Origin: Selenomonadaceae bacterium
GTDB taxonomy: Bacteria > Bacillota > Negativicutes > Selenomonadales > Selenomonadaceae
DNA: 16,589 nucleotides
NCBI GenBank assembly: GCA_017445435.1
Contig: JAFSUE010000042.1
Location: forward strand, 1-16,589
Direction of reading: 5' to 3'
Shown: positions 6,944 to 14,066 of the stretch, piece after piece
Numbering within the stretch: the first letter of the stretch is position 1
Layout: each line of letters starts with the position of its first letter
Made by a program: the position numbers and the translations under genes
Notes under the pieces: generated by a model
Database searches by the model: none
Told to the model about the DNA's origin: nothing
Seen by the model: the letters and a program-made list of their open reading frames with translations, nothing else

Positions 6944-7955
6944 ATTTGCAAGTTAATCTAAGGCGCATTAAGTACGATTCGGCTAAAAGTCGTAAGTTTG
7001 CGTTGGACTTCAAGCGCCGTTGTGCCAGCGTACCTTCAGCAATCATTTTGTACAAAATTTTTTCAGGAATTTTAATAGCGGCAAGATTTTCTTTCAAGTC
7101 GACGTTGTAAAGTTCGTAGACTTCCGATTGATTGAGTAAGTAAATATCGCGCAGAATTTTTTGAATGTAAGTCACGAAGTCAGCAAAATTTTCACGCGAC
7201 CACGTCTCCCAAATTTTACCCTTCGCAAAAATAATTTCGTCAGTCAACGCCTTACTTGAAATTTGCTTGATTAAATTGAAGGCGTCATCGCGCATTTCAT
7301 AGCCACCAGATTTTTCAAGCGCCAATGCCCTACCTAAACTGCCGTCAGCAATTACGGAAAGTTTTTGCGCTTTAACGGCGTCAATGCCCTGTACTAAAAG
7401 TGATTCGTAAATCTGCTCGGCAGAAAGTTTTTCAAAACTCAACGTCATACTACAACGCGACCTAATTGTAAGTAAAAGCCCTGCGCGATTAGCCGTCAAC
7501 AAAATAAAAATTGTTTGAGTTGGCGGCTCTTCCAAAGTTTTCAAAATGCAGTTGGCGGCGGCTTTATTCATAAATTCTGCGCCGTCAATTATGACAACGC
7601 GCCTATCGGATTGAACTGGACGCAGTGACGCTTCACGTTGCAAATCGCGAATCTGCCCAATTTTAATATTTCGCGCCGCCTTCGTGTCTTCAGGTTCGAC
7701 GACGTAAAAATCAGGGTGCGTACCAGCCGCCATAAGTTTGCAACTGTCACAAGTGCCGCAAGGTTCGCCGTCAATTAAATTTTCACAAAGCAACGTTGCC
7801 GCGCAGGTTTCAGCAACTTTACGTTTCCCAATTCCTTCAACGCCCGCGAAAAGTACAGCGTGCGGGAAAGTTTTTTCTACGGAAAATTTTTTTAAGTTCG
7901 CGACTGTTTCAGAGTTGCCGATAATTTTTTTCCAGCTAAATTTATAATCGCCCAT
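6942..7955 (-). CDS. holB: DNA polymerase III delta' subunit
   Basis: A 337-residue clamp-loader subunit that works with tau/gamma and delta to load the beta sliding clamp. The AAA+ fold is intact: a P-loop GVEGIGKRKVA at residues 38-48, a zinc module with cysteines 57, 66, 69 and 72, a Walker-B-like strand RVVIIDGAEFMN near 119-130, and the delta'-typical SRC motif at 166-168 that acts in trans on neighbouring ATPase sites. The C-terminal third is the helical collar domain. ATG 7955 fits. The gene is 27 bp downstream of the DUF327 gene, an arrangement common in Bacillota. Delta' usually has a degenerate ATPase site; here the GK of the P-loop is kept. Confidence 0.93.
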   Translation of the reverse strand: MGDYKFSWKKIIGNSETVANLKKFSVEKTFPHAVLFAGVEGIGKRKVAETCAATLLCENLIDGEPCGTCDSCKLMAAGTHPDFYVVEPEDTKAARNIKIGQIRDLQREASLRPVQSDRRVVIIDGAEFMNKAAANCILKTLEEPPTQTIFILLTANRAGLLLTIRSRCSMTLSFEKLSAEQIYESLLVQGIDAVKAQKLSVIADGSLGRALALEKSGGYEMRDDAFNLIKQISSKALTDEIIFAKGKIWETWSRENFADFVTYIQKILRDIYLLNQSEVYELYNVDLKENLAAIKIPEKILYKMIAEGTLAQRRLKSNANLRLLAESYLMRLRLTCK

Positions 7956-7962
7956 ATTTTTT

Positions 7963-7983
7963 ACCAGCTACAAACTACAAGTT
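7963..7983. repeat. Three-unit heptamer array between yaaR and holB
   Basis: On the + strand the units are ACCAGCT (7963), ACAAACT (7970) and ACAAGTT (7977). On the coding (-) strand this is AACTTGT, AGTTTGT, AGCTGGT, whose first base is the last base of the yaaR TGA stop. It fills most of the 27-bp gap to the holB start. Confidence 0.6.
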
Positions 7984-8441
7984 CACATATACAAATCGAC
8001 AAGCATTCCGCGAATTGCGTCGTGACTGGCTACAATGTCCAATTTATCAGCGTGACCAAGACGAATTTTTTCAGCCATTTCCTCAAGCTTGCGATCGATT
8101 TTGCGAACAGTTGTAAAAGCACGTTGCCTGCCCATACGATCCCAGCCAGATTGCGTATTGAGTTCGTACATACCGCTAACTGCCGCGCTTACAAAATTTC
8201 TTATCAACGTTCGATATTCTTTCAGTTCGTCGTAAGTTGGAGTTCGGCTTAATCTGCCAGCTTGTTCATCAATTTTTTTAAGCATTGCTTCCATTTCTTC
8301 ATGGGAAACGCCGCCTTCATCTTCCTGCGCAAAAAGTTCGTCGGAGAAAGAATTATTTTTTTCGTGTACGCGTTCGCCTACGTCACGCAAAAGTTCAAAT
8401 GGAGATGACGGAGTTGGCATCGAATTAATTTTTACCGCCAT
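7983..8441 (-). CDS. yaaR: YaaR-family protein (DUF327)
   Basis: A protein of about 152 residues, all helical and charged. The conserved family features are the EEMEAMLKKIDEQAGRLSRTPT segment, a YRTLIRNFVSAAVSGMYEL core and a C-terminal DKLDIVASHDAIRGMLVDLYM. The biochemical role of DUF327 is not settled; the gene is often found beside holB in Bacillota, as here. I prefer ATG 8441 (protein begins MAVKINSMPTP) because GGGTGA lies just upstream; TTG 8459 would add six residues. No membrane segment. Confidence 0.88.
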   Translation of the reverse strand: MAVKINSMPTPSSPFELLRDVGERVHEKNNSFSDELFAQEDEGGVSHEEMEAMLKKIDEQAGRLSRTPTYDELKEYRTLIRNFVSAAVSGMYELNTQSGWDRMGRQRAFTTVRKIDRKLEEMAEKIRLGHADKLDIVASHDAIRGMLVDLYM

Positions 8442-8550
8442 TATTTCACCCACTTTCAAGGAATTTAATTCGTAATGAAGATTTTCAAGTTCAAATTATA
8501 AAGCGCTAATAAAAAATCGGCAAGGAAAATTTTTTCAGCCGCTAAAACGT

Positions 8551-8592
8551 AAAAAAACTCCTATGATTTTTTTGTCATAGAAGTTTTTTTCA
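8551..8592. terminator. Terminator-like hairpin with no gene feeding it
   Basis: ACTCCTATGA (8557-8566) pairs with TCATAGAAGT (8575-8584) with one mismatch, flanked by a run of A before and T after, so it could act in either direction. No gene now ends here on either strand. It may have served a minus-strand gene upstream of yaaR that the accessory DNA displaced. The rest of the 310-bp gap to 8769 shows only a TATAAT at 8703-8708. Confidence 0.7.
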
Positions 8593-8702
8593 TTAAAAAA
8601 TTTTTTAAGGGAAAATCTTTCCAAGCCAAACATAAGAAAATTTTCCGTAATACGACGGGTAAGTCAACAGAAAATTCTTCATCAACACTTTAAAATACAT
8701 AT

Positions 8703-8708
8703 TATAAT
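8703..8708 (+). promoter_or_regulatory. Candidate -10 element of the recombinase promoter
   Basis: A perfect TATAAT lies 60 bp upstream of the recombinase ATG at 8769. At a normal spacing only a weak -35 match (near 8680, CATCAA) is present, so the promoter is tentative. Confidence 0.35.
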
Positions 8709-8768
8709 GCTCTTTATCAGGGATTCCTCTAAAATTCAAAATTTGACAACTTGAAAGGACGAATCAAT

Positions 8769-9347
8769 ATGCAAGGTACAATCTATGGTTATGTACGTGT
8801 ATCTACTAAGGAACAAAACGAAACGCGTCAAGTTATTGCTATGAATGAATTTGGTATTCCGTCGGACAATATTTATATCGACAAGCAATCTGGCAAAAAT
8901 TTTGAACGTCCTGCGTACAAGAACTTAATGACAATTCTTGAACCGACCGACATTCTTGTTATTAAAAGCATTGACAGACTTGGGCGTAACTATCAAGAAA
9001 TCATCGAACAATAGCGCGTTCTCACTAAAGAAAGGCAAATTTTTATAGTCGTGCTGGATATGCCTCTTTTAGATACACGCAATCATCGCGATTTACTCGG
9101 TACTTTTATTTCGGATATAGTTTTACAAGTTTTATCATATGTTGCACAAACAGAAAAAGAATTTAACCGTAAATGTCAAGCAGAAGGCATAGCGGCGGCA
9201 AAGGCACGCGGCGTAAAATTTGGTCGTAAACCGTTGGAACTTCCACCCAATTTTGAGAAAGTTTATAAAGATTGGCGCGAAGGAAAAATTTCTGCGCGAA
9301 GCCCAATTTGTAAAAAACAGCAAAGACTTCGACGAATTGGAAATTGA
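8769..9347 (+). pseudogene. Serine recombinase (resolvase/invertase family), nonsense mutated and truncated
   Basis: A small serine recombinase. IYGYVRVSTKEQNETRQ at the N-terminus places the catalytic serine at residue 12, and DILVIKSIDRLGRNYQEI is the classical second motif. The codon at 9012-9014 is TAG where relatives have tryptophan (EQW followed by RVLTKE). The same frame then continues through DMPLLDTR, ISDIVLQVLSYVAQTEKE, AEGIAAAKARGVKFGRKP and a WREGKISAR segment. After about 9300 the frame enters unrelated sequence and ends at 9347, so the helix-turn-helix is lost. NRKCQAEG replaces the usual NIRQRQAEG-like stretch, hinting at further change. AAAGGA precedes ATG 8769. The gene would have served the mobile element; it is very probably inactive. 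Confidence 0.85.
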
Positions 9348-9822
9348 CTTTATGGGCGGCGAACCGCTTATGAATTTTCCGCTGATTAAAGAAATTGTTG
9401 AATGGCTTGAAACAGGCGTCATTGATATTCTGTTTAATGACATTGACGGCAAAAAATACGGATGTCATATGTTTACGCCGATAGTTTTGAGAGATAAAGC
9501 GTTGTTGGCAGACGGTGTTGATTGGGAAGCGCCAGAATCTACCACTAATGATTATTGCAAAAGTTGCGCATTGAGAACTTTTTACCCTACGTGTCCTGGC
9601 TTTAATTATAAATATCGCGGTCACATTGCCGCAAGAGATAAATGCTGCTGTCCGATAATTTTGGCGGAGACTATGACGGCTTGCGAATTTCAAGTTGAAC
9701 GCATTGTCGCTGTTGACAAACTTGATGAAAAGGACGCCCAATACGGGCAGGCGGAACTTCAAGCTTATAAGATTTTGAAAGATTTTGATATAGAAAAAAG
9801 CCAAAGTCCTTACACAATTTAA
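9290..9822 (+). pseudogene. Radical-SAM/SPASM protein remnant with two deletions
   Basis: Frame +1 relative to the recombinase. From about 9295 it reads as a radical-SAM maturase interior: a helix ending NSKDFDELEIDFMGGEPLMN, which carries the GGEP motif that contacts SAM, then FPLIKEIVEWLE. The text then jumps straight to a C-terminal region with cysteines (YGCHMFTPIV, DYCKSCALRTFYPTCPGFNY, RDKCCCPII), as in SPASM-type extra iron-sulfur sites. The N-terminal CxxxCxxC cluster motif and about 200 residues of barrel between the two parts are absent. It is fused to the broken recombinase, so the deletion that joined them removed both the end of one gene and the start of the other. The original substrate peptide or enzyme is unknown. 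Confidence 0.7.
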
Positions 9823-9825
9823 ATC

Positions 9826-9853
9826 CTTATCGGTGCAATGTGGCACAGATAAG
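9826..9853. other. Imperfect hairpin after the radical-SAM remnant
   Basis: CTTATC (9826-9831) pairs with GATAAG (9848-9853), continued inside by GTGC/GCAC after a G-A mismatch. It lies 4 bp after the remnant's stop and just before the IS5-like left end. It may be an old terminator whose T tail is now weak (TTTC). Confidence 0.35.
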
Positions 9854-9856
9854 TTT

Positions 9857-10362
9857 CTAGGGGTTGTTGGTAAATTAAAAGTGAATGACAGACGCGGCAA
9901 GAAACACAAAGCTAAAGAAACAATCAGCTAATTTGTCGTAACGAGCTATGACGAAAGTTCTTTATCCGCTGAAAAATCTATACTGCGTTTCTTGTACATT
10001 TCCCTGTCAAAGTCGTGTTCTATTTTGAAATTTGATTTATCTGGAATACATACTTGACCACCTGCTTTTTCAATATAATCACGAATTTTCTCGGAACTGA
10101 AGGCACAGTCAGTTTTACCTTTTAGCGTTATTCTTTCAAAAAGTTCAATAGCTTTTTCGCTTAGTGAACTTGTCCGCCTGTCAACACTACGTTTAACAAT
10201 TTCATTTTTCCACGTGAATTTTGGTATTTTTACCGCTACGCGAAGAGCCGACAGCTTGATTTTTAAGTGTAGAACAGCCACTTTGATGTACTAGGTTGAA
10301 TTAATTACTATCTGTAAGATTTTTTCAAATTTTGTTTATTTGGGTTTACAAACAGCCCCTAG
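9857..10362 (-). mobile_element. Internally deleted IS5-family element with CTAG at both ends
   Basis: The left end GGGGTTGTTGGTAAA (9861-9875) and the right end TTTACAAACAGCCCC (10344-10358) are inverted repeats matching at 13 of 15 positions. CTAG flanks both (9857-9860 and 10359-10362), which fits the CWAR-type target duplicated by IS5. The element is about 0.5 kb, roughly half the usual length, so the middle of the transposase gene has been lost. Confidence 0.7.
9875..10330 (-). pseudogene. IS5-family transposase remnant
   Basis: Pieces of one DDE transposase lie in several minus-strand frames. From the 5' side: QSGCSTLKNQAVGSSRSGKN with TKIHVE, resembling the QAIGRSRGG..TKIHA stretch around the first catalytic region; VVLTGGQVH; then AIELFERITLKGKT, FSSEKIRDYIEKAGGQVCIP and DKSNFKIEHDFDREMYKKRS; then, after another frameshift, the C-terminal VIARYDKLADCFF. 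The frame changes at about 10240, 10200 and 9970, and the ADKAY-type catalytic aspartate segment is shortened to TDCAF. The first third of the family's length is missing. It cannot make active transposase. Confidence 0.72.
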
Positions 10363-10382
10363 CTTATGTTTTTAATTTTTAG

Positions 10383-10526
10383 ACTTTACCAACACGCCCT
10401 AATTCTCTTGACAGAAAAATTACGACGGTAACGGAATTGATAGCGGGAGTGCGTGAAACGTATTTGAAGAAAACGTCGGAATATGCGGTTGACCCGTCAA
10501 GCGTATTGTACGCGTTGCAAGGTTAA
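10383..10526 (+). pseudogene. Gene fragment, C-terminal piece of an unrecognised protein
   Basis: An open stretch without a start codon ends in TAA at 10524-10526. Its last part, TTVTELIAGVRETYLKK, then TSEYAVDPSSVLYALQG, has normal coding character and looks like the end of a real protein, but I do not recognise the family. It begins just after the right end of the IS5-like element, which may have removed the 5' part. Confidence 0.35.
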
Positions 10527-10568
10527 GCCATTCATGCAATAAATAAAAGAAATACGCAAGGAAATATT

Positions 10569-10793
10569 TTGTCAGAGGAACGCTCAAAAGATGAAGTTAC
10601 AAGCGGTCAATTCGACTTATACGGCAAAATAATAGACGAAGAAGAAGGCGTACTTGGTGATTTAAAGGTTACGTCGAGTTACAAGATGATGAAGGCGTTG
10701 GGGATTTATAAAGTCGATGTTTCTACTGGCGAAGTTTACAAAACTGGTGCGAAAAAGGGATTTCCTAAAACAAAAAAAGAAATTTCGCTATGA
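10569..10793 (+). CDS. Hypothetical protein, 74 residues
   Basis: A small acidic-then-basic protein beginning MSEERSKDEVTSGQFDLYGK and ending KTGAKKGFPKTKKEISL. TTG 10569 is preceded by AAGGA at a good spacing. I recognise no domain, cysteines are absent and there is no membrane segment. It sits between broken phage-like genes, so it may be a surviving small accessory protein or the end of a larger one. Confidence 0.4.
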   Translation: MSEERSKDEVTSGQFDLYGKIIDEEEGVLGDLKVTSSYKMMKALGIYKVDVSTGEVYKTGAKKGFPKTKKEISL

Positions 10794-10845
10794 CGGCGTT
10801 TGTGATTTACTCGATTGGGCAATATAGCTGAATTACTACCGAATA

Positions 10846-11142
10846 TTGCTTGAACAGCAGAGCTTTAAAGTTAAACGAATGTATATTCAAGCTCTGTGCC
10901 GTGATTATAACCTGCGAATAGCAAAAGAGCACGGCATCACTCAAGCTGTTTACATAATCCAAATAAACAAAATCAGCGACCATTGGCTTAAACGCTACTT
11001 CAAGCATAAAGCAAAACTCCTGCGCGAAGCCTTAGAGAAAAAATATTGCTGCTGGTATGTTCAGTGTGTGAACGTTGGAACGATAGAAAATGCCTTGACT
11101 ATTGCGCGGCACGAGAAAATTGTCCGTATGCTCAAAAACTGA
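10846..11142 (+). CDS. Hypothetical helical protein, possibly truncated
   Basis: About 98 residues, basic and predicted helical, with segments MYIQALCRDYNLRIAKEHGI, ISDHWLKRYFKHKAKLLREA and a C-terminal NALTIARHEKIVRMLKN. No family is recognised. The frame is open a little upstream of TTG 10846 and there is no ribosome binding site, so the start is uncertain and the 5' end may be lost. A GGGAG site and the next gene follow 22 bp after its stop. Confidence 0.4.
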   Translation: MLEQQSFKVKRMYIQALCRDYNLRIAKEHGITQAVYIIQINKISDHWLKRYFKHKAKLLREALEKKYCCWYVQCVNVGTIENALTIARHEKIVRMLKN

Positions 11143-11163
11143 AAACAAAGGGAGCTGAAGAAT

Positions 11164-11483
11164 ATGAGTTGGCAAAAACAGCTTAAAGTTTTTACGCTGA
11201 CTTACGACAATTGCACAAACAGTATTTCGCCTGGTGTCGCGTATCTTAATCTGGCTGATACCCTGCGCGACATTTACAAGATAATCGGTTGCTGTTGCGT
11301 TACTTGCATGGGAATTGAAATCAACGGAAAAAACATGATGTTTGGAGCGATGATGAAGCTTTGCTCGTTGATAACCCCGTGCCGAATCTTTTCATTGATG
11401 ATGATAACGTGATTTTCGGAAATTTGTTGATAGCCAAGAGCAACGAAGAAGGCGAAATGCTTGAGGTGAACTACATGGGATAG
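11164..11483 (+). pseudogene. DUF3846-like small protein, frameshifted
   Basis: ATG 11164 has a GGGAG ribosome binding site. The first frame encodes LKVFTLTYDNCTNSISPGVA, then LADTLRDIYKIIGCCCVTC and IEINGKNMMFG. At about 11340-11350 the sense continues in another frame as DDEALLVDNPVPNLFIDDDN and VIFGNLLIAKSNEEGEMLEV. Together this follows the layout of DUF3846: a strand, a helix before an IGG-like turn, an acidic DDE stretch, then a FG..I strand with a GE turn. DUF3846 proteins are common in phages and integrative elements. One base gained or lost explains the break. The family call is tentative. Confidence 0.45.
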
Positions 11484-12053
11484 TACTACAGACCGATACT
11501 CGGCGACGCATACGGATTAAATTGCAAGGTCTTTGACCGTTCTATAAACGATAAATATACTCTTGCTAAACTCATGGAACATTCGTGGTGGCTTAATCCT
11601 TTTGTCAATAGCTTTGCCGCGCAGATTTATAATTGTAAAAGTCGAGGTTGCTGAGTAGGTGCCTATGCCGATGAATCTGACGACTTCAAGTTTGCCAACA
11701 ATTCCGCTTTTTATGTTCCGTGCTACAGAGAAGTTTGGGGAAATAAAGTTAAGTTGCTGACAGTGTATAGCACAGATTTTACTTTGGATAATAAATTCCT
11801 GCTTAATCACGACACAAAAGAATTTATAGATTTGAACAGCTACAAGGAAAATGCAATGGATAAAGACTGTTGGATAATTCATCCATTGCCTTTGCTTACT
11901 GCGATAGGAAATGATCGTGGCGACGGGGATTTTCACGAAGACAATGTCGGCTATGAATCGGTAGGTATATGGGCATGGCAGTTAATCTCTATTTCTGATG
12001 ATATTCCCAAAAACTTTAAGCCCGTAACTATTATTTTCAAAGAAAATAGGTGA
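11475..12053 (+). pseudogene. MGQYY-family phage/ICE protein with two nonsense codons
   Basis: A 192-codon reading frame beginning ATG GGA TAG TAC TAC AGA, where relatives as I recall them start MGQYYRP, so CAG at codon 3 has become TAG (11481-11483). A second stop, TGA at 11652-11654 (codon 60), sits where a tryptophan is expected before VG.YADE. Otherwise the frame is intact: KYTLAKLMEHSWWLNPFVNS, SAFYVPCYREVWGNKVKLLT, FTLDNKFLLNHDTKEFIDL, WIIHPLPLLTAIGNDRGDGD and IWAWQLISISDDIPKNFKP. GAGGTGA provides the ribosome binding site. The family has no known function and is found in phages and conjugative elements. A translatable fragment from 11754 is unlikely to be functional. Confidence 0.6.
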
Positions 12054-12058
12054 ATCGT

Positions 12059-12100
12059 ATGCCGAATTACGTACGCAATATCCTTTGTTTTGACGGCTAA
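12059..12100 (+). pseudogene. N-terminal stub of an MPNYV-type small protein
   Basis: ATG 12059, five bases after the stop of the preceding gene and behind AGGTGA, begins MPNYVRNILCFDG and stops at codon 14. MPN.V.N.L...G is the usual beginning of a phage-associated family I know only by that signature. The same frame after the stop (EYRGVTPFEEEDFYNVEIE) ends inside the next gene's start region, so an internal deletion is likely. Confidence 0.3.
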
Positions 12101-12158
12101 AATATTTATTACACAGAATATCGGGGCGTCACGCCTTTTGAGGAGGAAGATTTTTACA

Positions 12159-12748
12159 ATGTTGAAATTGAGTAAAAAATTTGTAGAAGTAATGAAAGAA
12201 TGTAACTACATTGCAAAAAACGGCACGAATAATTTTCTTGGTTACAAGTACGCAACGTCTGCCGACGTTCTTGAAAAAGTAAATGCGACTTTAACAAAGC
12301 ACGGTATAGCGTCTGTCGCTACACCCAATCTTTTGCAATTTCAAGACGTGACAACGGCAAAGGTAACATTGAACACCTCGCTACGGTTGAAATTACCGTT
12401 GATCTTATCGATTGTGAAAGCGGGGAAAAACTTACGTTAAAAGGGTTAGTCTCTGGGAAAGATGCCGGAGATAAAGCCATTATGAAGGCTCAAACTGCCG
12501 CTTTAAAATACTGCTACTTACTCAGTCTTGCCATTGCTACCGGCGATGATCCCGAAGCTGATACTTCAATAGATGAATCTACTGCCACACCTCCCGCACC
12601 TTCGACGGTTAAAAGTCCTGCGCGGAACGCTTTAGTTTGTCACGATTGTGGTGCGGATATTTCGCAAAGAGTAGCTGAATATTCTCATTCTAAATTTGGC
12701 AAATTCTTGTGTTTAAACTGTCAGAAACTCAATGCTAAAATTGCGTAA
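12159..12748 (+). pseudogene. ERF-superfamily single-strand annealing protein, frameshifted
   Basis: ERF proteins anneal complementary single strands for phage recombination. ATG 12159 has a GAGGAGG ribosome binding site. The first frame gives KKFVEVMKECNYIAKNGTNN, YKYATSADVLEKVNATLTKHGI and QDVTTAK. From about 12353-12362 the sense moves one frame: GNIEHLATVEITVDLIDCES, GEKLTLKGLVSGKDAGDKA, MKAQTAALKYCYL, then the ATGDDPE motif typical of the family. A proline-rich linker leads to a C-terminal zinc ribbon, CHDC...CLNC, as in many Bacillota ERF proteins. A single one-base event breaks the gene. A strong terminator follows 10 bp after the stop. It marks the stretch as a former phage or ICE recombination module. 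Confidence 0.8.
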
Positions 12749-12758
12749 GAAAAAGACC

Positions 12759-12790
12759 AGCCCTGAACTTATTATGGTTTGGGGCTTTTT
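12759..12790 (+). terminator. Rho-independent terminator after the ERF gene
   Basis: A 10-bp stem, AGCCCTGAAC (12759-12768) with GTTTGGGGCT (12777-12786, two G-T pairs), has an 8-nt loop and is followed by T residues to 12790. Confidence 0.85.
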
Positions 12791-12813
12791 GATTTTATTG
12801 GAGGCAAAAGAGC

Positions 12814-13720
12814 GTGAAAAAAATATTCAGAGTTTGAACGTGAAAGTAAATTACTCTTTAAGAATTGTAACAATGGGCTGAACATTTTCAGACGAATTAA
12901 CATGGAAATTTTCGCCTTTGCTGGATTCTTCGACGAGCTACTGAATATGTCTTTGGCAACATCAGCAATTCAAAAATCGGAAAATTATTTTCAGATATTG
13001 AACAACACTTTTAAAAATCTTTTAAGTTATTCAAAATTGTCCTTAGTCGACGCCGAAGGAAAGTTTAACTGTAAAATTGTTTCGGAACTTGAAACAACTA
13101 AAGAGCAAGCTGATAAATGCCGAAGTGATTTTTATAGTTACCTTTCAAATTTATCCCCAGATCACCAAGAACTTCTCAATGAATTGAAAAATCAAAAGTT
13201 GGTTATTGATAATTTGCAGACCGAAATTCAATGGCAGAAGAATAATCAACCGCAAAATTATATCGTTAGGAATCAAACCATACGGAATGAATTTAACAAA
13301 GCGCTACGTGAAGTGACCGAAGAGTTAGACATAATTTCTTCTTGGATGTCAGACAGTGTTGTAGATATTGTTATGCAAAATACTTTTGAACGACTTTTAA
13401 AGCGAGGCGTTGTTATAAAGATTTTATACGGTATCGGTGATATGTCTTCCAACACGAAAGATAAAAGAAATCGGCGGACGCTAGACGTAGCTGAACAGCT
13501 GCAAAGAAATTTCTGCAATTATCCCAATTTTAAAATGAAATGTACAAATACTCATGCAAAACTTTTTATCTGCGACGAAAAATTTTATATCAATTCAAGC
13601 TTAAATATTTTGTCATTCAAAGTTGATTATTCGGGAATTGACATTCGTGAAGAGAGCAGAGAAGCTTCAAACAATGTAAAGTTAATAAGAGAATATAGAA
13701 AATCAGTGTTTAACTTTTGA
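12814..13720 (+). pseudogene. PLD-family (HKD) protein with an A7 frameshift after its best start
   Basis: The largest coding unit in the accessory stretch. From ATG 12902 a 272-residue frame is open. But GTG 12814, with a strong GGAGG at 12800-12804, is followed by seven A, and removing one A joins GTG to this frame as KKYSEFERESKLLF, which adds about 29 residues; without that the frame has no ribosome binding site. The N-terminal 130 residues are helical, with a coiled coil near LLNELKNQKLVIDNLQTEIQ. The rest is a PLD-like domain: ELDIISSWMSD, FERLLKRGVVIKILYG, then the HxK motif THAKLFICDEKFYIN (H, K and D of HxKx4D present), SSLN and REESREA. Only one HKD motif is visible, so it would act as a dimer. 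Families like this include nucleases of defence systems. If slippage on A7 occurs, it may still be expressed. Confidence 0.6.
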
Positions 13721-13862
13721 ATAAACAATATCTTCGTGGTAGATGTAAGGTGAAAGAATTTTTGTAATTTAAATTTTTTGTAAATTTGTCACTTGACGAG
13801 AAATGCCATTTTTGGAGCTAAGCTTTCGGATTTTTCTAAAGAACCAGTTCTGCTAACAAAAA

Positions 13863-14066
13863 TTAAAAAACTAAATATCTAACTTTAGAAAAATTGAACC
13901 CATAAATTTTGTTTATGGAAAGGCACAGATTAAATGCCATGATTTTGGTTAAAAGACGAACTGAAAGACCTACAAAAGTTTTAGCCAAAACATCCTCTAT
14001 ATTGAATTGCTCTTCAAACAAAATCGCAGGCGCATTAAGTGTACGAAGCTCACGTGATTTATGGAA
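13863..14066 (-). pseudogene. IS982-like transposase, C-terminal fragment
   Basis: On the minus strand a 68-codon frame without a start reads RELRTLNAPAILFEEQFNIE, then VLAKTFVGLSVRLLTKIMAF, then NLCLSINKIYGF. This follows the C-terminal layout of IS982-type transposases, in which a QF.IE stretch is followed by a W/F-GL..RL.TK..AH.LC...N..LG segment. The catalytic parts are absent and no inverted repeat was found. The 140 bp between the PLD gene and this fragment shows no gene. Confidence 0.5.

Noticed and set aside
8590..8660. Attachment-site direct repeat bounding the island
   Set aside because: No convincing identical sequence was found near both 8590 and 14940.
9163..9909. 248-codon minus-strand frame opposite the recombinase/radical-SAM remnants
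   Set aside because: Antisense shadow of recognisable coding sequence, with no family features.
9012..11654. Stop-codon recoding (TAG as Q or TGA as W) as in some phages
   Set aside because: The in-frame stops do not fit one code: TAG stands for W at 9012 but for Q at 11481, and TGA for W at 11652. Neighbouring genes use these stops normally and frameshifts are also present. Decay explains all of it.
11517..11936. 139-codon minus-strand frame
   Set aside because: Shadow of the MGQYY-family gene, whose plus-strand motifs are clear.
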